DNA of 64,000 bases from Achromobacter piechaudii NBRC 102461 (lineage in GTDB: Bacteria; Pseudomonadota; Gammaproteobacteria; Burkholderiales; Burkholderiaceae_B): assembly GCF_001571245.1 (NCBI RefSeq), contig NZ_BCTK01000005.1, positions 434,001 to 498,000 on the forward strand, given 5' to 3'. This document shows positions 27,745 through 37,510 of this stretch, one piece after another. Position 1 is the stretch's first letter. Each line of letters opens with the position of its first letter. The notes under the pieces were generated by a model. It saw only the letters and a list, made by a program, of their open reading frames with translations. It did not search any database and was not told where the DNA came from. Both the position numbers and the translations under genes were made by a program.

Positions 27745-28626
27745 TCAGCGGCGCTGGCCGCCGCGGGTCATGGCCGCCAGGCGTTCCAGCAGATGCACGT
27801 CCTGCTCGTTTTTCAGAAGCGCGCCCGCCATCAGGGGCACGGCCGTGGCGGTGTGTGCGTCGATTTCCGCGGCCGTGGCGTTTTCGGCCAGCAGCAGGCG
27901 CAGCCAGTCCAGCAGCTCGGACGTGGACGGTTTTTTCTTCAGGCCGGGCGCATCGCGCAGCGCAAAGAACGTGTCCAGCGCCGCGCGCAGCACGTCCTGC
28001 TTCAAGTGCGGATAGTGCACCGCCACGATGTCGCGCATCGTTTCGCGGTCGGGAAAGCGGATGTAGTGAAAGAAGCAGCGGCGCAGGAACGCGTCGGGCA
28101 GATCTTTTTCGTTGTTGGACGTGATGATGACCAGCGGGCGATGACGCGCCGAGATGGTCTCGCGCGTTTCGTACACATGGAATTCCATGCGGTCCAGTTC
28201 ACGCAGCAGGTCGTTGGGGAATTCGATGTCGGCCTTGTCGATCTCGTCGATCAGCAGCACCACCGGCTCGTCGGCCTGGAAGGCTTGCCACAAGGTGCCT
28301 TGCACGATGTAGTTGCGGATATCGCGGACTTTTTCGTCACCCAGCTGCGAGTCGCGCAGGCGCGAAACGGCATCGTATTCGTACAGGCCCTGGTGCGCCT
28401 TGGTGGTGGACTTGATGTGCCATTGCAGCAGCGGCCGCCCCAATGCGCGCGCCACTTCTTCTGCCAGCATGGTCTTGCCGGTGCCGGGCTCGCCCTTGAT
28501 CAGCAAGGGGCGCTGCAAAGTCAGGGCGGCGTTGACGGCCAGTTTCAGGTCATCGGTGGCGACATAGCTGTCGGTCCCGTTGAAGCGGGCAGGCGAGGCG
28601 GAGTGTGCGGACTGGGCTGCGGACAT
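27745..28626 (-). CDS. MoxR-family AAA+ ATPase
   Basis: 293 residues. Walker A is GEPGTGKT. Walker B is VVLLIDEIDKADIEFPNDLL. The sensor region is PLVIITSNNEKDLPDAFLRRCFFHYI with the arginine finger. The MoxR C-terminal lid follows. It forms an operon with the downstream VWA gene, the classic MoxR-VWA pair. It is divergent from the cytochrome c genes across an intergenic region with an FNR-like box and an inverted repeat, so the pair and the cytochromes could be coregulated. Cofactor or oxidase assembly is inferred only from pairing. Confidence 0.93.
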   Translation of the reverse strand: MSAAQSAHSASPARFNGTDSYVATDDLKLAVNAALTLQRPLLIKGEPGTGKTMLAEEVARALGRPLLQWHIKSTTKAHQGLYEYDAVSRLRDSQLGDEKVRDIRNYIVQGTLWQAFQADEPVVLLIDEIDKADIEFPNDLLRELDRMEFHVYETRETISARHRPLVIITSNNEKDLPDAFLRRCFFHYIRFPDRETMRDIVAVHYPHLKQDVLRAALDTFFALRDAPGLKKKPSTSELLDWLRLLLAENATAAEIDAHTATAVPLMAGALLKNEQDVHLLERLAAMTRGGQRR

Positions 28627-28646
28627 GGGCTGATGGCTTCCGAGGA

Positions 28647-28660
28647 TTGACGGTGATCAA
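28647..28660. promoter_or_regulatory. FNR/ANR-like box upstream of the cytochrome c genes
   Basis: TTGAC-GGTG-ATCAA matches 9 of 10 positions of the FNR consensus TTGAT-N4-ATCAA. It lies 20 bp from the MoxR start codon and ~150 bp from the first cytochrome start. Relative to a TACAAT (28697-28702) that could be a -10, its centre falls near -55, slightly off the usual class II position. Confidence 0.45.
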
Positions 28661-28678
28661 TACCTATCGCAAGGTATT
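28659..28678. promoter_or_regulatory. Inverted repeat at about -41 of the putative cytochrome promoter
   Basis: AATACCT-ATCGCA-AGGTATT, with 7-bp perfect arms and a 6-bp spacer. Its centre (28668.5) lies ~41 bp before the start predicted from TACAAT at 28697-28702, which is where class II activators bind. It abuts the FNR-like box. The protein that would bind is unknown. Confidence 0.45.
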
Positions 28679-28802
28679 AATCCTGAGCAATTATCGTACA
28701 ATCAGGCGGTTTTGCAGTTGGGTTCGACCCGCAACGTGTTTGCAGGGGGCCGACGTGTGAGCAGGCCCTAGTCCTTAAGCCATACCAAGAAGAGCCATTC
28801 CA

Positions 28803-29156
28803 ATGAAGTTGCGAACCTCTCTGAAGTGCACGGTTTCCGTGTTGGCCGCGATGGCGTCCTGTGCGATCGCCGGCCAGGCTGTTGCTGCTGACGCAGCGCC
28901 TGTCGGTAATATCCAAAATGCCCGCGACAAGGTCTCCATGTGCATCGGGTGCCACGGCATCGAAGGCTACAAGGCGACGTTCCCCGAGCTTTATCACGTG
29001 CCGATGATTGCTGGCCAAAACGCCAAGTACATCGAAACCGCCCTGAACGAGTACAAGAAAGGCGCGCGCAGCCATCCTACGATGGACGCCATTGCCGGCA
29101 GCCTGTCCGACCAGGACATCGCCGATCTGGCCGCGTACTACTCGAATCTGAAATAA
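28803..29156 (+). CDS. Small exported cytochrome c, CIGCH haem site
   Basis: A 117-residue periplasmic class I cytochrome. It has a signal peptide (LAAMASCAIAGQAVA), a single haem motif CIGCH followed by HGIEGYKATFPELY, and a distal MIAGQN/MDAIAGSLSDQD region with candidate axial Met residues. It resembles cytochromes of the c553/c4 type that shuttle electrons to terminal oxidases. It is the first of two tandem cytochromes 10 bp apart, behind an FNR-like box. Confidence 0.93.
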   Translation: MKLRTSLKCTVSVLAAMASCAIAGQAVAADAAPVGNIQNARDKVSMCIGCHGIEGYKATFPELYHVPMIAGQNAKYIETALNEYKKGARSHPTMDAIAGSLSDQDIADLAAYYSNLK

Positions 29157-29166
29157 GGGGCAAACA

Positions 29167-29529
29167 ATGAATCGCACGATGCTTGCCCTTGTGGGCGCGA
29201 CTTTCGCCATGGCGGGCGCCGCCGTCCAGGCGCAGGACCTGTCGGCCGGCAAGGCCGTATTCGATAAATTCAATTGCGCGTCATGCCACGGCGCAGACGC
29301 CAAGACCGCGGTGGATCCGGCGTATCCCACGCTGGCTGGCCAGCATGCCGACTACCTGTCGCATGCGCTCAAGGCCTACAAGCGCGGGGCCTCCGGCAGC
29401 GCGGCCACCGCCAACGTGCGCAAGAACCCCATCATGGGCGCTTTTGCCACGCAGTTGTCCGACCAGGACATTTCCAACGTGTCGGCATGGCTGGCTTCCC
29501 AGCCCAGCGACCTGGGCGTGCGCAAGTAA
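29167..29529 (+). CDS. Small exported cytochrome c, CASCH haem site
   Basis: A 120-residue paralogue of the preceding cytochrome. The signal peptide ends AAVQA and is followed by QDLSAGKAVFDKFNCASCHG. The haem motif is CASCH. A likely axial Met lies in KNPIMGAFATQLSDQD. It is preceded by AGGGG and cotranscribed with the first cytochrome. Two single-haem subunits encoded in tandem resemble a split di-haem cytochrome c4. The next gene, on the opposite strand, ends seven bases downstream. Confidence 0.93.
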   Translation: MNRTMLALVGATFAMAGAAVQAQDLSAGKAVFDKFNCASCHGADAKTAVDPAYPTLAGQHADYLSHALKAYKRGASGSAATANVRKNPIMGAFATQLSDQDISNVSAWLASQPSDLGVRK

Positions 29530-29536
29530 GTACGCC

Positions 29537-29962
29537 TTAAAGGCTGGCGCGTCGGCGGATCAGGTCGATGTAGGTGTCGCTGTCCAGCGGCGTGCCCAGT
29601 CGTTGCGCTTCCCAGACCACTTGCCCCAGGCATTCCATGATTTCATGGGCTGCCTGGTGGGCGTCCGAGCGCGCCGTCAGCTGTTGGTAGGCCAGACGGA
29701 TGCCGGGCGGATGGTCGATGGACAATTGCTCCGCGATGGCCAGGTGCATGGACAGGTGCAGGAACGGGTTGGTGCGTCCTTTCTCCACCGCGTATTCCAT
29801 GGTCATCGCCTCGGGGCTTTCAAGGTCGCCGTGGTATTCGGGATGCTCGATGATCCAGTCCAGTGCGATGGCCTCGAGCGGGGTCAGCACCTCGTTGGCG
29901 CGGTGCTTGCGCCAGGTGTCGATAAAGAATTCGCGGACTTGGTCGCGTGAGGGATTGAACAT
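29537..29962 (-). CDS. DUF1841 family protein
   Basis: Starting at ATG 29962 ([22 protein letters not shown]) it is 141 residues long, matching the DUF1841 opening; the frame extends 11 codons further without family-like sequence. It is rich in helical and His-containing stretches ([23 protein letters not shown] and [17 protein letters not shown]), without a signal peptide. Function unknown. It converges on the cytochrome genes and is divergent from icd. Confidence 0.85.
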   Translation of the reverse strand: MFNPSRDQVREFFIDTWRKHRANEVLTPLEAIALDWIIEHPEYHGDLESPEAMTMEYAVEKGRTNPFLHLSMHLAIAEQLSIDHPPGIRLAYQQLTARSDAHQAAHEIMECLGQVVWEAQRLGTPLDSDTYIDLIRRRASL

Positions 29963-30079
29963 CGGCGGGGGACGGAATGCGGGCTGTAGACGCATTATTT
30001 TACCGCGCGCCCGAATACCGCCGGTTGCCCCCGGCCCTTTGCGATATAGAATTGGTTGCTATCCGCTACCCGGTGTGCG

Positions 30080-30123
30080 GTCCGACAGGGCGTTGTTCCC
30101 TGCGGAATCGGACGCTTTCCGAT
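30080..30123 (+). promoter_or_regulatory. icd leader with two mutually exclusive hairpins
   Basis: GTCCGA-CAGGG (30080-30090) can pair with CCCTG (30098-30102) and TCGGAC (30108-30113). Alternatively ATCGGA (30107-30112) pairs with TCCGAT (30118-30123). The segment TCGGA is shared, so the two folds exclude each other, ~43 nt before the icd start codon. Confidence 0.4.
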
Positions 30124-30165
30124 GCGGTGCGTGCAGAAAAACCACCCGGAGCAAATGGAGCATTC

Positions 30166-31422
<1,257 letters not shown>

Positions 31423-31454
31423 TTCGCGGCTCGTCCGCCGAAAGGTCCGCTGAA

Positions 31455-31484
31455 CCCGCCCGCCTTTATGGCGGGCGGGTTTTG
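31455..31484 (+). terminator. Rho-independent terminator of icd
   Basis: A 10-bp stem CCCGCCCGCC/GGCGGGCGGG (31455-31464 with 31470-31479) and a 5-nt loop, followed by TTTTGT. Confidence 0.9.
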
Positions 31485-31498
31485 TCTAACTTATCCGC

Positions 31499-32791
31499 AT
31501 GAAGCGCGCTGGCGCTTACGCTGTTCTTTCCAGGTTGATCGCTGTGCCCCGACTGTATGTTTCCCTGGCCACCTGGCTCGTATTGCTGGTCCCCGCACTG
31601 GCGCTGACCAGTCCGGTGGGCGGCCCCGCCGTCCTGTACCTGAGCGCCCTGATCGCGCTGACCGCCCTGGCCGTCAACGCGATAAAGCATTACGAGCCCA
31701 TGGACTTTCGCGCCTTGTGGCCGATGTCGCTGGTGCTGCTGCTGCCGCTCGCCTGTATGTTCATCACCTCGGCCGTGCAAGGTCTGTGGAGCAATTCCGA
31801 GCTTGAAAAACTGTTGCGCTTTGCCTTGGCGCTGCCCGTGCTGTGGCTGTTGCTGCGCGCGCCGCGCACGTGGTTGAAGGCGGTGCAATGGAGCGTGCTG
31901 GTGGGCGCGCTGGCGGGCGCCATGCTGCTCATCGTCACCATGGAGACGGTCGGTCGCAATGGCATGGTGGACGTGGGCGGGCGTTACAACGCGGTGGCGT
32001 TCGCCAACCTGACGCTGCTGTTTGGCGGCATGACGCTGCTGTCCCTGGGCTTTGGCGCCTGTACTCGCTGGCCCCGCCTGGAAACCGCCGTCAAGGTGGC
32101 GGTGGCCTTGCTGACCGTTTACGCCACCTGGAAATCCGAGACGCGCAGCAGCTGGATGCTGTTGCCGATCCTGGCGCTGGTGTTCCTGCTGGGCCTGCGC
32201 AACTGGAGCCGTCGCCACAAGGTCTATTGCGCGGTGGCGCTGTGCGTGGGGCTGGCCGTCAGCGCCACCGCCATCTGGACGTTCAGCAGCCGCATGCACG
32301 AGATCTCGGGCGACGTGCAGGGGTTTGCAACCTCGTCCAATCGAGACACGTCCTTCGGGATCCGTTTGCAGCTGTGGCACGCGGCCTTGCTGATGTCTGA
32401 AAAAAGCCCGATCGTCGGCGTGGGCCCCAGCATGTTCCGCGAGGAACTGCGCCAGTTGCAGACGCAGGGCATCGTGACCCAGGAGGTGGTCGAAGGTTTT
32501 GGCGAACCCCACAACGACATGTTGGGGGCGCTGTCGGGCTACGGCCTGCTGGGTTTGATGACGATCCTGGCCCTGTACCTGGTGCCGGCCGCCGTCTTTT
32601 TCAGGCGCGTGGCCAGCGATGACCGCGTGATCCGCGTGGGCGCGCAGTTGGGCTTGCTGTTCTGCCTGGGATATTGCGCGTTCAGCCTGACTGAAATGAT
32701 GTTCCGGAACATGCGCAGCGTGCCCAATTATTCGCTGATCGTGGTCACGCTGATCGCGCTGACCACCCCACGCCCGTCCGAGCGGCGTTAG
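31499..32791 (+). CDS. O-antigen ligase/polymerase-like membrane protein (Wzy_C type)
   Basis: A polytopic inner-membrane protein of 430 residues with about ten hydrophobic segments. The large periplasmic loop holds RLQLWHAALLMSEKSPIVGVGPSMFRE and GEPHNDMLGALSGYGLLGL, the signature of the Wzy_C/O-antigen ligase superfamily. Members join O-antigen or other glycans to lipid A-core, or polymerise glycans. There are no glycosyltransferases around it, so it is an orphan. The Shine-Dalgarno is weak; a downstream GTG near 31541 is an alternative start. Confidence 0.88.
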   Translation: MKRAGAYAVLSRLIAVPRLYVSLATWLVLLVPALALTSPVGGPAVLYLSALIALTALAVNAIKHYEPMDFRALWPMSLVLLLPLACMFITSAVQGLWSNSELEKLLRFALALPVLWLLLRAPRTWLKAVQWSVLVGALAGAMLLIVTMETVGRNGMVDVGGRYNAVAFANLTLLFGGMTLLSLGFGACTRWPRLETAVKVAVALLTVYATWKSETRSSWMLLPILALVFLLGLRNWSRRHKVYCAVALCVGLAVSATAIWTFSSRMHEISGDVQGFATSSNRDTSFGIRLQLWHAALLMSEKSPIVGVGPSMFREELRQLQTQGIVTQEVVEGFGEPHNDMLGALSGYGLLGLMTILALYLVPAAVFFRRVASDDRVIRVGAQLGLLFCLGYCAFSLTEMMFRNMRSVPNYSLIVVTLIALTTPRPSERR

Positions 32792-32832
32792 GGCAATCCG
32801 CGCGGGCAACGCCCGCCTTGAGGCAAACCATG

Positions 32833-32864
32833 AACGCAAGGCGTCCCGCGCCTTGCGTTTTTTT
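32833..32864 (+). terminator. Rho-independent terminator
   Basis: An 11-bp stem AACGCAAGGCG/CGCCTTGCGTT (32833-32843 with 32849-32859), a 5-nt loop and seven Ts. Confidence 0.92.
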
Positions 32865-33010
32865 ATTCGGGCTTGCGTTAGATCAAGCCGCCTGCGGGAG
32901 CTTGGTGAAAACCCTGCATCTTGTCCGTATCCTGACGCCACGCAAATATAAACAGTCACATTCTGCCGCTAATGGTTTCATGCGGGCAGAAAGGCAATAA
33001 AGGAAATCGG

Positions 33011-34597
33011 GTGAAGAACTCCAGTCTGCGCAGAGAGTTGTTGTGGTTCGTTTTCGCGATTGGCGCCGCCGTGCTCGCGCTGGGAGGCTGGGACGCGTGG
33101 CAGCGCCGGGCAGAAATGCTGGAGGATCGCAAGACCGAGCTGCGGCACGTCTTGGACCTGTCCGCCGGCATCCTGCGCAACGGCAAGCAAAGCGTCAGTG
33201 AAGGCATGCCGTTGGCCGAAGCCAAGCGCAACGTCGCGCGGCGGCTGGCGCAACTGCGGTATGGGGCCGATGGCTATGTCGGCGCGTTCGGCGACGACTA
33301 CGCCCTGCTGGTGCATCCCGACCCCAAGCTGGTGGGAACCAATGTGCGCGACATCAAGGATGTAGACGGCCTGCCCATCTTCCAGCGGCTGTACGCCGAT
33401 GGCAAGGCGGGGGGCGGCTATGTCCGCTATCGCTTTCCAAGGCCCGGCGCGGACGAGGCGCTGCCCAAGATCAGCTATGCGGCCTACGACGCGGAATGGG
33501 GCTGGCTGCTGTTCACGGGGCTGTATGTGGACGATGTGGAAGCGGCGTTCTACCAGACGCTCTGGCGTCAGGGCAGCGTGACCATTGGTTTGCTGGCGCT
33601 GCTGCTGGTGGCGGCGCTGCGGTTTTTCCACACCCACGTGATCCGCCCGCTGGACGAGGCCGTGTCGCTGTGCGAACGGGTGGCCAATGGGGATCTGGCC
33701 GGCGAAGTATCGAATCATCATCGGGGTGAAATCGGGCGGCTGTTCGAGGCCATGGCGCGCATGCAGACTCGGCTGGAAGTCGCCCTGCGCAGCATCGTGC
33801 AGTCCACGGGCTCGATCGCGGCCGCCTCGCGCCAGATCGCGGCGGGCAGCCTGGACCTGTCGGACCGCACCGAGAAGCAGGCGGCCGCGCTGGAGCAGAC
33901 GGCGGCCAGCGTCGAAGAGATCACCGCCACCGCCAGGCAAAGCGCGGAACACGTGCGGCAAGTGAGCGGGCTGGCCAGCCAGTCGGCGACCCTGGCGCGC
34001 CAGGGCAGCGAGGAAACCCAGCATGCCATCGATGCGATGCGAGAGATTTCCCAAAGCTCGCAGCGCATCGGCGAGATCATCAGCGTGATCGACGGCATTG
34101 CCTTTCAGACCAACATCCTGGCGCTGAATGCGGCCGTGGAGGCGGCGCGCGCCGGTGAGCAGGGGCGGGGGTTTGCGGTGGTGGCCGGCGAGGTGCGGGC
34201 GCTGGCCCAGCGCTCGGCCACGGCGGCCAAAGAGATCAAGGGCCTGATCGACACCTCGTCCGAGTCGGTCGCGCGCGGCAGCGAACGGGTGGGTCAGGCC
34301 AGCGCCACAATGAGCAGCGTGCTGGAATCGGCCGCCACCAGCGCGCCGCTGATGGGCGAGATCGCCACCGCGTCGGCGGAACAGAGCGTGGGCATCGAAC
34401 AGATCAATCAGGCCGTCACGCATCTGGATAGCGTGACCCAGCAGAACGCAGCGCTGGTGGAAGAATTTGCCGCGTCGGCCTCGACCCTGCACGACCAGGC
34501 CGACGACCTGGCGCGCGCCGTGTCGGTGTTCAAGCTGTCTGCAAGCGTCCCGGCAGGCCGGGCACCGCGCCCAGTGCTCGTTGCAAGCGTGAGCTGA
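33011..34597 (+). CDS. Methyl-accepting chemotaxis protein with a single Cache domain
   Basis: GTG 33011 with AAAGGAA upstream is the start, giving 528 residues. TM1 spans about 9-28 ([18 protein letters not shown]). The periplasmic sCache_2 domain includes [25 protein letters not shown] and [25 protein letters not shown]2 is [24 protein letters not shown] and the long cytoplasmic signalling helices follow, with the hairpin tip [38 protein letters not shown] that binds CheA/CheW. Single-Cache sensors often bind small organic acids; the ligand is unknown. Its 3' end overlaps the convergent DapA-like gene by 68 bp. Confidence 0.96.
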   Translation: MKNSSLRRELLWFVFAIGAAVLALGGWDAWQRRAEMLEDRKTELRHVLDLSAGILRNGKQSVSEGMPLAEAKRNVARRLAQLRYGADGYVGAFGDDYALLVHPDPKLVGTNVRDIKDVDGLPIFQRLYADGKAGGGYVRYRFPRPGADEALPKISYAAYDAEWGWLLFTGLYVDDVEAAFYQTLWRQGSVTIGLLALLLVAALRFFHTHVIRPLDEAVSLCERVANGDLAGEVSNHHRGEIGRLFEAMARMQTRLEVALRSIVQSTGSIAAASRQIAAGSLDLSDRTEKQAAALEQTAASVEEITATARQSAEHVRQVSGLASQSATLARQGSEETQHAIDAMREISQSSQRIGEIISVIDGIAFQTNILALNAAVEAARAGEQGRGFAVVAGEVRALAQRSATAAKEIKGLIDTSSESVARGSERVGQASATMSSVLESAATSAPLMGEIATASAEQSVGIEQINQAVTHLDSVTQQNAALVEEFAASASTLHDQADDLARAVSVFKLSASVPAGRAPRPVLVASVS

Positions 34598-35429
34598 GTT
34601 CGCGGCTGGCGGGCATCATGGGCAGCCGCAGCTCGTCGGCGATCAGCCCTTGCATGGCCAGCGCGCGCTTGATCGGCGCTGGGTTCGGTTCCGAGAACAG
34701 CAGCCGGATCAGGCCGCGCAAGGGTTCAAAGCATGCGCGCGCGGCCTCGGCATGGCCGGCGCGCGCCAGCCGCATGACTTCGACGTAGTGCTCGGGAAAC
34801 AGGTGTGCGCCGGCCGGGATGGCGCCGGCGCCTCCGGCCAGCCAGTGATCCGGCAGCGCCAGGTCATCGCCGCACAATGCCGGCAGCCGCCCCCGCGCGT
34901 TCAAGGTCGACAGCACGCCAGGGTTGCATTCCTTGACGGCGCTGAAGCCGGGCAAGAGCGCAAGCTTTTCCATCGTCTCGACGGTCATCGTCACGCCGGT
35001 CCGCTTGGGGATGTTGTACAGAATGATCGGACGCTGCGTGGCCCAGGCGACCTGCCGGTAATGCCAGAGTATGCCGGCTTGCGAGGGTCCCAGGTAGTAG
35101 GGAGGCGGCACCAGATAGCCCGCGGGCGCCAGCTTGTCCAGCCGTCGGATGGCGGTCGCCACCCCGCGCGTATCGACGCCACCGACGCCAAAGACCAGCG
35201 GCAGCGCGTGCGGATCGCTGGCGATGGCAGAGGCCATGTCGATCTTTTCGGACAGACTCAGCAGATTGCCTTCCCCCGTGGAGCCGAACAGCACCAGCCC
35301 GGCGATGCCGGCATTGCGGTAGTAGCGGGCCAGCGCCCGCGCCGCGTCCAGATCCACGTGGCCATCGCGCAGCGGCGTGACCATCGGCAGCCAGATTCCA
35401 TCGAATGCGGTCTTTACGGTCATGTCCAT
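34530..35429 (-). CDS. DapA-family lyase/synthase paralogue
   Basis: A class I aldolase-fold enzyme of 299 residues. The Schiff-base Lys is Lys166 in SAVKECNPG, the conserved Tyr is Tyr138 in LYNIPKRTG, and GSTGEG is at 49-54 with Arg143 close by. These fit dihydrodipicolinate synthase, but members also include N-acetylneuraminate lyase-like and 4-hydroxy-2-oxo-acid aldolases. The pairing with a small ACT-like protein, not other lys genes, argues for a paralogue. ATG 35429 is kept; 35423 is also possible. Its 3' end overlaps the chemoreceptor gene by 68 bp. Confidence 0.88.
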   Translation of the reverse strand: MDMTVKTAFDGIWLPMVTPLRDGHVDLDAARALARYYRNAGIAGLVLFGSTGEGNLLSLSEKIDMASAIASDPHALPLVFGVGGVDTRGVATAIRRLDKLAPAGYLVPPPYYLGPSQAGILWHYRQVAWATQRPIILYNIPKRTGVTMTVETMEKLALLPGFSAVKECNPGVLSTLNARGRLPALCGDDLALPDHWLAGGAGAIPAGAHLFPEHYVEVMRLARAGHAEAARACFEPLRGLIRLLFSEPNPAPIKRALAMQGLIADELRLPMMPASRELSSRLQRALGAVPGLPGRLQTA

Positions 35430-35432
35430 GGT

Positions 35433-35753
35433 TCACCGCAGCGTGATGGCCGGGGCCAGGCGCACCGCGCCGAATTCCGCCTGCGGCAAGCCGCGCATGA
35501 CGGCATGCATCAGATCATCCAGTTCGCTGCGGACGCATTGCAGTTGCAGCGTGCTTTGCGCCTGCGCGTGGTCAACCGACAGCAGATAGACGCCGATGCG
35601 CTCGCCCAGCGCGCGGTGCAGGGCAAGACGCAGCTTCAACGCATCCAGCGTGTCGATCCTGACCGTCAGCGCGACGCGCTCGGAGGCGGGCGCGGATGCT
35701 GCGCGGCAAGTAGCGGGAGAGATCGGAAGGTGGCGGGTCTGTCGGGCAGTCAT
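35433..35753 (-). CDS. Small ACT-like protein upstream of the DapA paralogue
   Basis: 106 residues. Residues ~27-100 alternate in a beta-alpha-beta-beta-alpha-beta order. Strands: VALTVRI, VYLLSVDHA, STLQLQCV and FGAVRLA. Helices: TLDALKLRLALHRALGE and SELDDLMHAVMRGLP. This resembles the ACT/ferredoxin-like fold that binds amino acids, but I did not recognise a named family. The first ~25 residues are polar and may be partly untranslated. It sits 3 bp before the DapA-like gene and may regulate it allosterically. A palindrome around a TATAGT lies ~60 bp upstream. Confidence 0.7.
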   Translation of the reverse strand: MTARQTRHLPISPATCRAASAPASERVALTVRIDTLDALKLRLALHRALGERIGVYLLSVDHAQAQSTLQLQCVRSELDDLMHAVMRGLPQAEFGAVRLAPAITLR

Positions 35754-35811
35754 GGTCGGGGAGCGGCGCGGATCGGCGCTTGGAGCCGTCCGCGTTTGCG
35801 GTGGTTGATGA

Positions 35812-35831
35812 CGATTCCACTATAGGAATCG
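35812..35831 (-). promoter_or_regulatory. Palindrome enclosing a putative -10 of the ACT-like/DapA operon
   Basis: CGATTCC-TATAGT-GGAATCG on the minus strand: 7-bp perfect arms around a TATAGT that fits a -10 hexamer. The start would be near 35812, ~58 nt before the first codon. No good -35 precedes it, so the promoter probably needs an activator or is repressed by one protein bound across the -10. Confidence 0.45.
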
Positions 35832-35895
35832 CCTCGTAAAACGTGCCGATAAAAGCGGGCGCGGCGCGTAAAAAACGCGTCAACGCCACGCGCCA

Positions 35896-36702
35896 TCAAA
35901 ACGTCTTGGTCAGCGACAGCAGGGCCGTCGCGCGGCCCAGGTCGCGGCCGTGCGTATTGGTGTAGACGGCGCGGTCCGCATTGGTGTCCAGATAGGCCAG
36001 CGACACCGACAGGCCCTGGCCCATGTCGCGCGTGACGCCCAGCTTCCAGTCCGTGTATGACCCGTTGTCGACGTTGCGCACGATCTGGCGGCCGACGTGG
36101 GCGTTCAGCGTCAGGCCCCACAAGCCGGTATCGAAGTTGGCGCCCAGGTCCAGGTATTGGCTGTACTTGCTGTCGGCAAAGCCGAACAGGTTGGTGAGTG
36201 CGATCGAATACTTGAACGTCACGGGGCCGTAGCCGATACCAGCGTACAGCTCGGTGGTGTCGGGGCTGGTGTAGCCCGAGGGATAGTCGCCGGGGTAGTA
36301 GTACTGCAAGACGCCCAGATCCACCGGTACGCCGGGTGCGAGTTCGCCCTTGTAGCCGCCGTAGAAATCCATTTCGATGGGGGCGGAGACGGCGCTGTTG
36401 CTGTCTCCCAGCCAGCTGATGCTGGAGTTCCAGTTGCCCAGGTAGAAGCCGCTGGCGTGCACCAGATCGACGCCGCCCTGGATGGCGGGCCGGTTGTTGG
36501 ATTGCATCAGGCCGCGATAGCGGTACTGGCTGGCCAGCGTGACGTTGGCGGTCAAAGTGATGTCGCTGGCGGCGGCTGGTGCGAGGGCGGCTTGCGGCGC
36601 GTCCGGCTGGGGCGCATCCGTCTGGACGGCGGCGGCTTGCGAGGCGTTCACTGCGGTGGAGAGCGCAAGCAGTGCAAGCGCGGCCAGGATGTTGCGGGGC
36701 AT
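35896..36702 (-). CDS. TorF-type putative outer-membrane porin
   Basis: 268 residues; ATG 36702 has CAGGAG upstream. The signal peptide is MPRNILAALALLALSTAVNA. The mature protein is a beta-barrel with alternating hydrophobic strands (TANVTLASQYRYRGLMQS, FYLGNWNSSISWLG, KYSIALTNLFGFADSKY), matching the Gcw_chp/TorF family, and ends with the C-terminal Phe typical of outer-membrane proteins (SLTKTF). Cargo unknown. It lies downstream of the kdp genes on the same strand, separated by a weak terminator. Confidence 0.85.
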   Translation of the reverse strand: MPRNILAALALLALSTAVNASQAAAVQTDAPQPDAPQAALAPAAASDITLTANVTLASQYRYRGLMQSNNRPAIQGGVDLVHASGFYLGNWNSSISWLGDSNSAVSAPIEMDFYGGYKGELAPGVPVDLGVLQYYYPGDYPSGYTSPDTTELYAGIGYGPVTFKYSIALTNLFGFADSKYSQYLDLGANFDTGLWGLTLNAHVGRQIVRNVDNGSYTDWKLGVTRDMGQGLSVSLAYLDTNADRAVYTNTHGRDLGRATALLSLTKTF

Positions 36703-36751
36703 GGAAAACTCCTGCTGTTCGATGGGATCGCAACAATAGGAGGATCGGCAT

Positions 36752-36774
36752 AAAGCGCGAGACAAGACTCGCGC
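36752..36774 (-). terminator. Weak terminator-like hairpin after kdpE
   Basis: A 7-bp stem GCGCGAG/CTCGCGC (36755-36761 with 36768-36774), followed on the minus strand by TTTA only. It lies between kdpE and the porin gene. Confidence 0.45.
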
Positions 36775-36806
36775 CGCGCGTGTAAAGAAGGCGTCAAGCG
36801 CGGGCG

Positions 36807-37499
36807 TTAACCGGCGAAACGATATCCCACGCCGATTTCCGTCATCAGGAAAACGGGTTGGGCGGGATCGGCTTCCAGCTTCTGGCGCAGGTGGCCCATG
36901 TAGATGCGCAGGTAGTGATTGCTTTCCACGTGCGAGGGGCCCCAGACCTCGCGCAGCAGCTCGCGGTGCGTCATGACCTTGCCACGGTGCGCCAGCAGCG
37001 CGGCCAGCAGCCGATATTCCATGGCGGTCAGGTGCACGTGCTGGCCGTTGCGTTCGACGACGCGCCGCGCGAAGTCCACACGCACGTCCCCGAACGTGAT
37101 TTCAGCGGCGTTGCCCGCCCCGCCGCGCGCATGCCGGCGCAGCAGCACGCGCAGCCGCGCCAGCAGTTCGCTGACGCCAAAGGGCTTGGTCAGATAGTCG
37201 TCCGCGCCCGCGTCCAGCGCCGCCACCTTGTCCGCTTCGGCGCTGCGGGCCGACAGCACCAGCACCGGCACTTGCGTCCAGGCGCGCAATTCGCGGATGA
37301 GCGTCATGCCGTCCTCGTCGGGCAGGCCCAGGTCCAGCACGATGGCGTCGGGCTGGCGCGTGCCGGCTTCGATCAGGCCGCGCTTGACGGTGTCGGCTTC
37401 GTGGACGGCGCAACCTTCGCTTTCCAGCGCCTGGCGCACGAAGCGCCGGATGTTGGCGTCGTCTTCAATGATCAGAACGGTGGGCTGATAGTCAAACAT
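36807..37499 (-). CDS. kdpE: Response regulator KdpE
   Basis: A cytoplasmic regulator of the kdp operon. ATG 37499 gives 230 residues. The receiver domain has the acidic pair in LIIEDDANIRR, the phospho-acceptor Asp56 in DAIVLDLGLPDEDG, and Lys105 in DDYLTKPFG. The OmpR-type winged helix follows (LTAMEYRLLAALLAHRGKVMTHRELL and YLRIYMGHLRQKLE). It starts 11 bp after kdpD. Confidence 0.96.
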   Translation of the reverse strand: MFDYQPTVLIIEDDANIRRFVRQALESEGCAVHEADTVKRGLIEAGTRQPDAIVLDLGLPDEDGMTLIRELRAWTQVPVLVLSARSAEADKVAALDAGADDYLTKPFGVSELLARLRVLLRRHARGGAGNAAEITFGDVRVDFARRVVERNGQHVHLTAMEYRLLAALLAHRGKVMTHRELLREVWGPSHVESNHYLRIYMGHLRQKLEADPAQPVFLMTEIGVGYRFAG

Positions 37500-37510
37500 G
37501 CGCAAGTCGA

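Noticed and set aside
32865..33010. Sigma-28 (FliA) promoter before the chemoreceptor
   Set aside because: GCCGCTAA resembles the -10, but TAAA lies 12 rather than 15 bp upstream, so the match does not hold.
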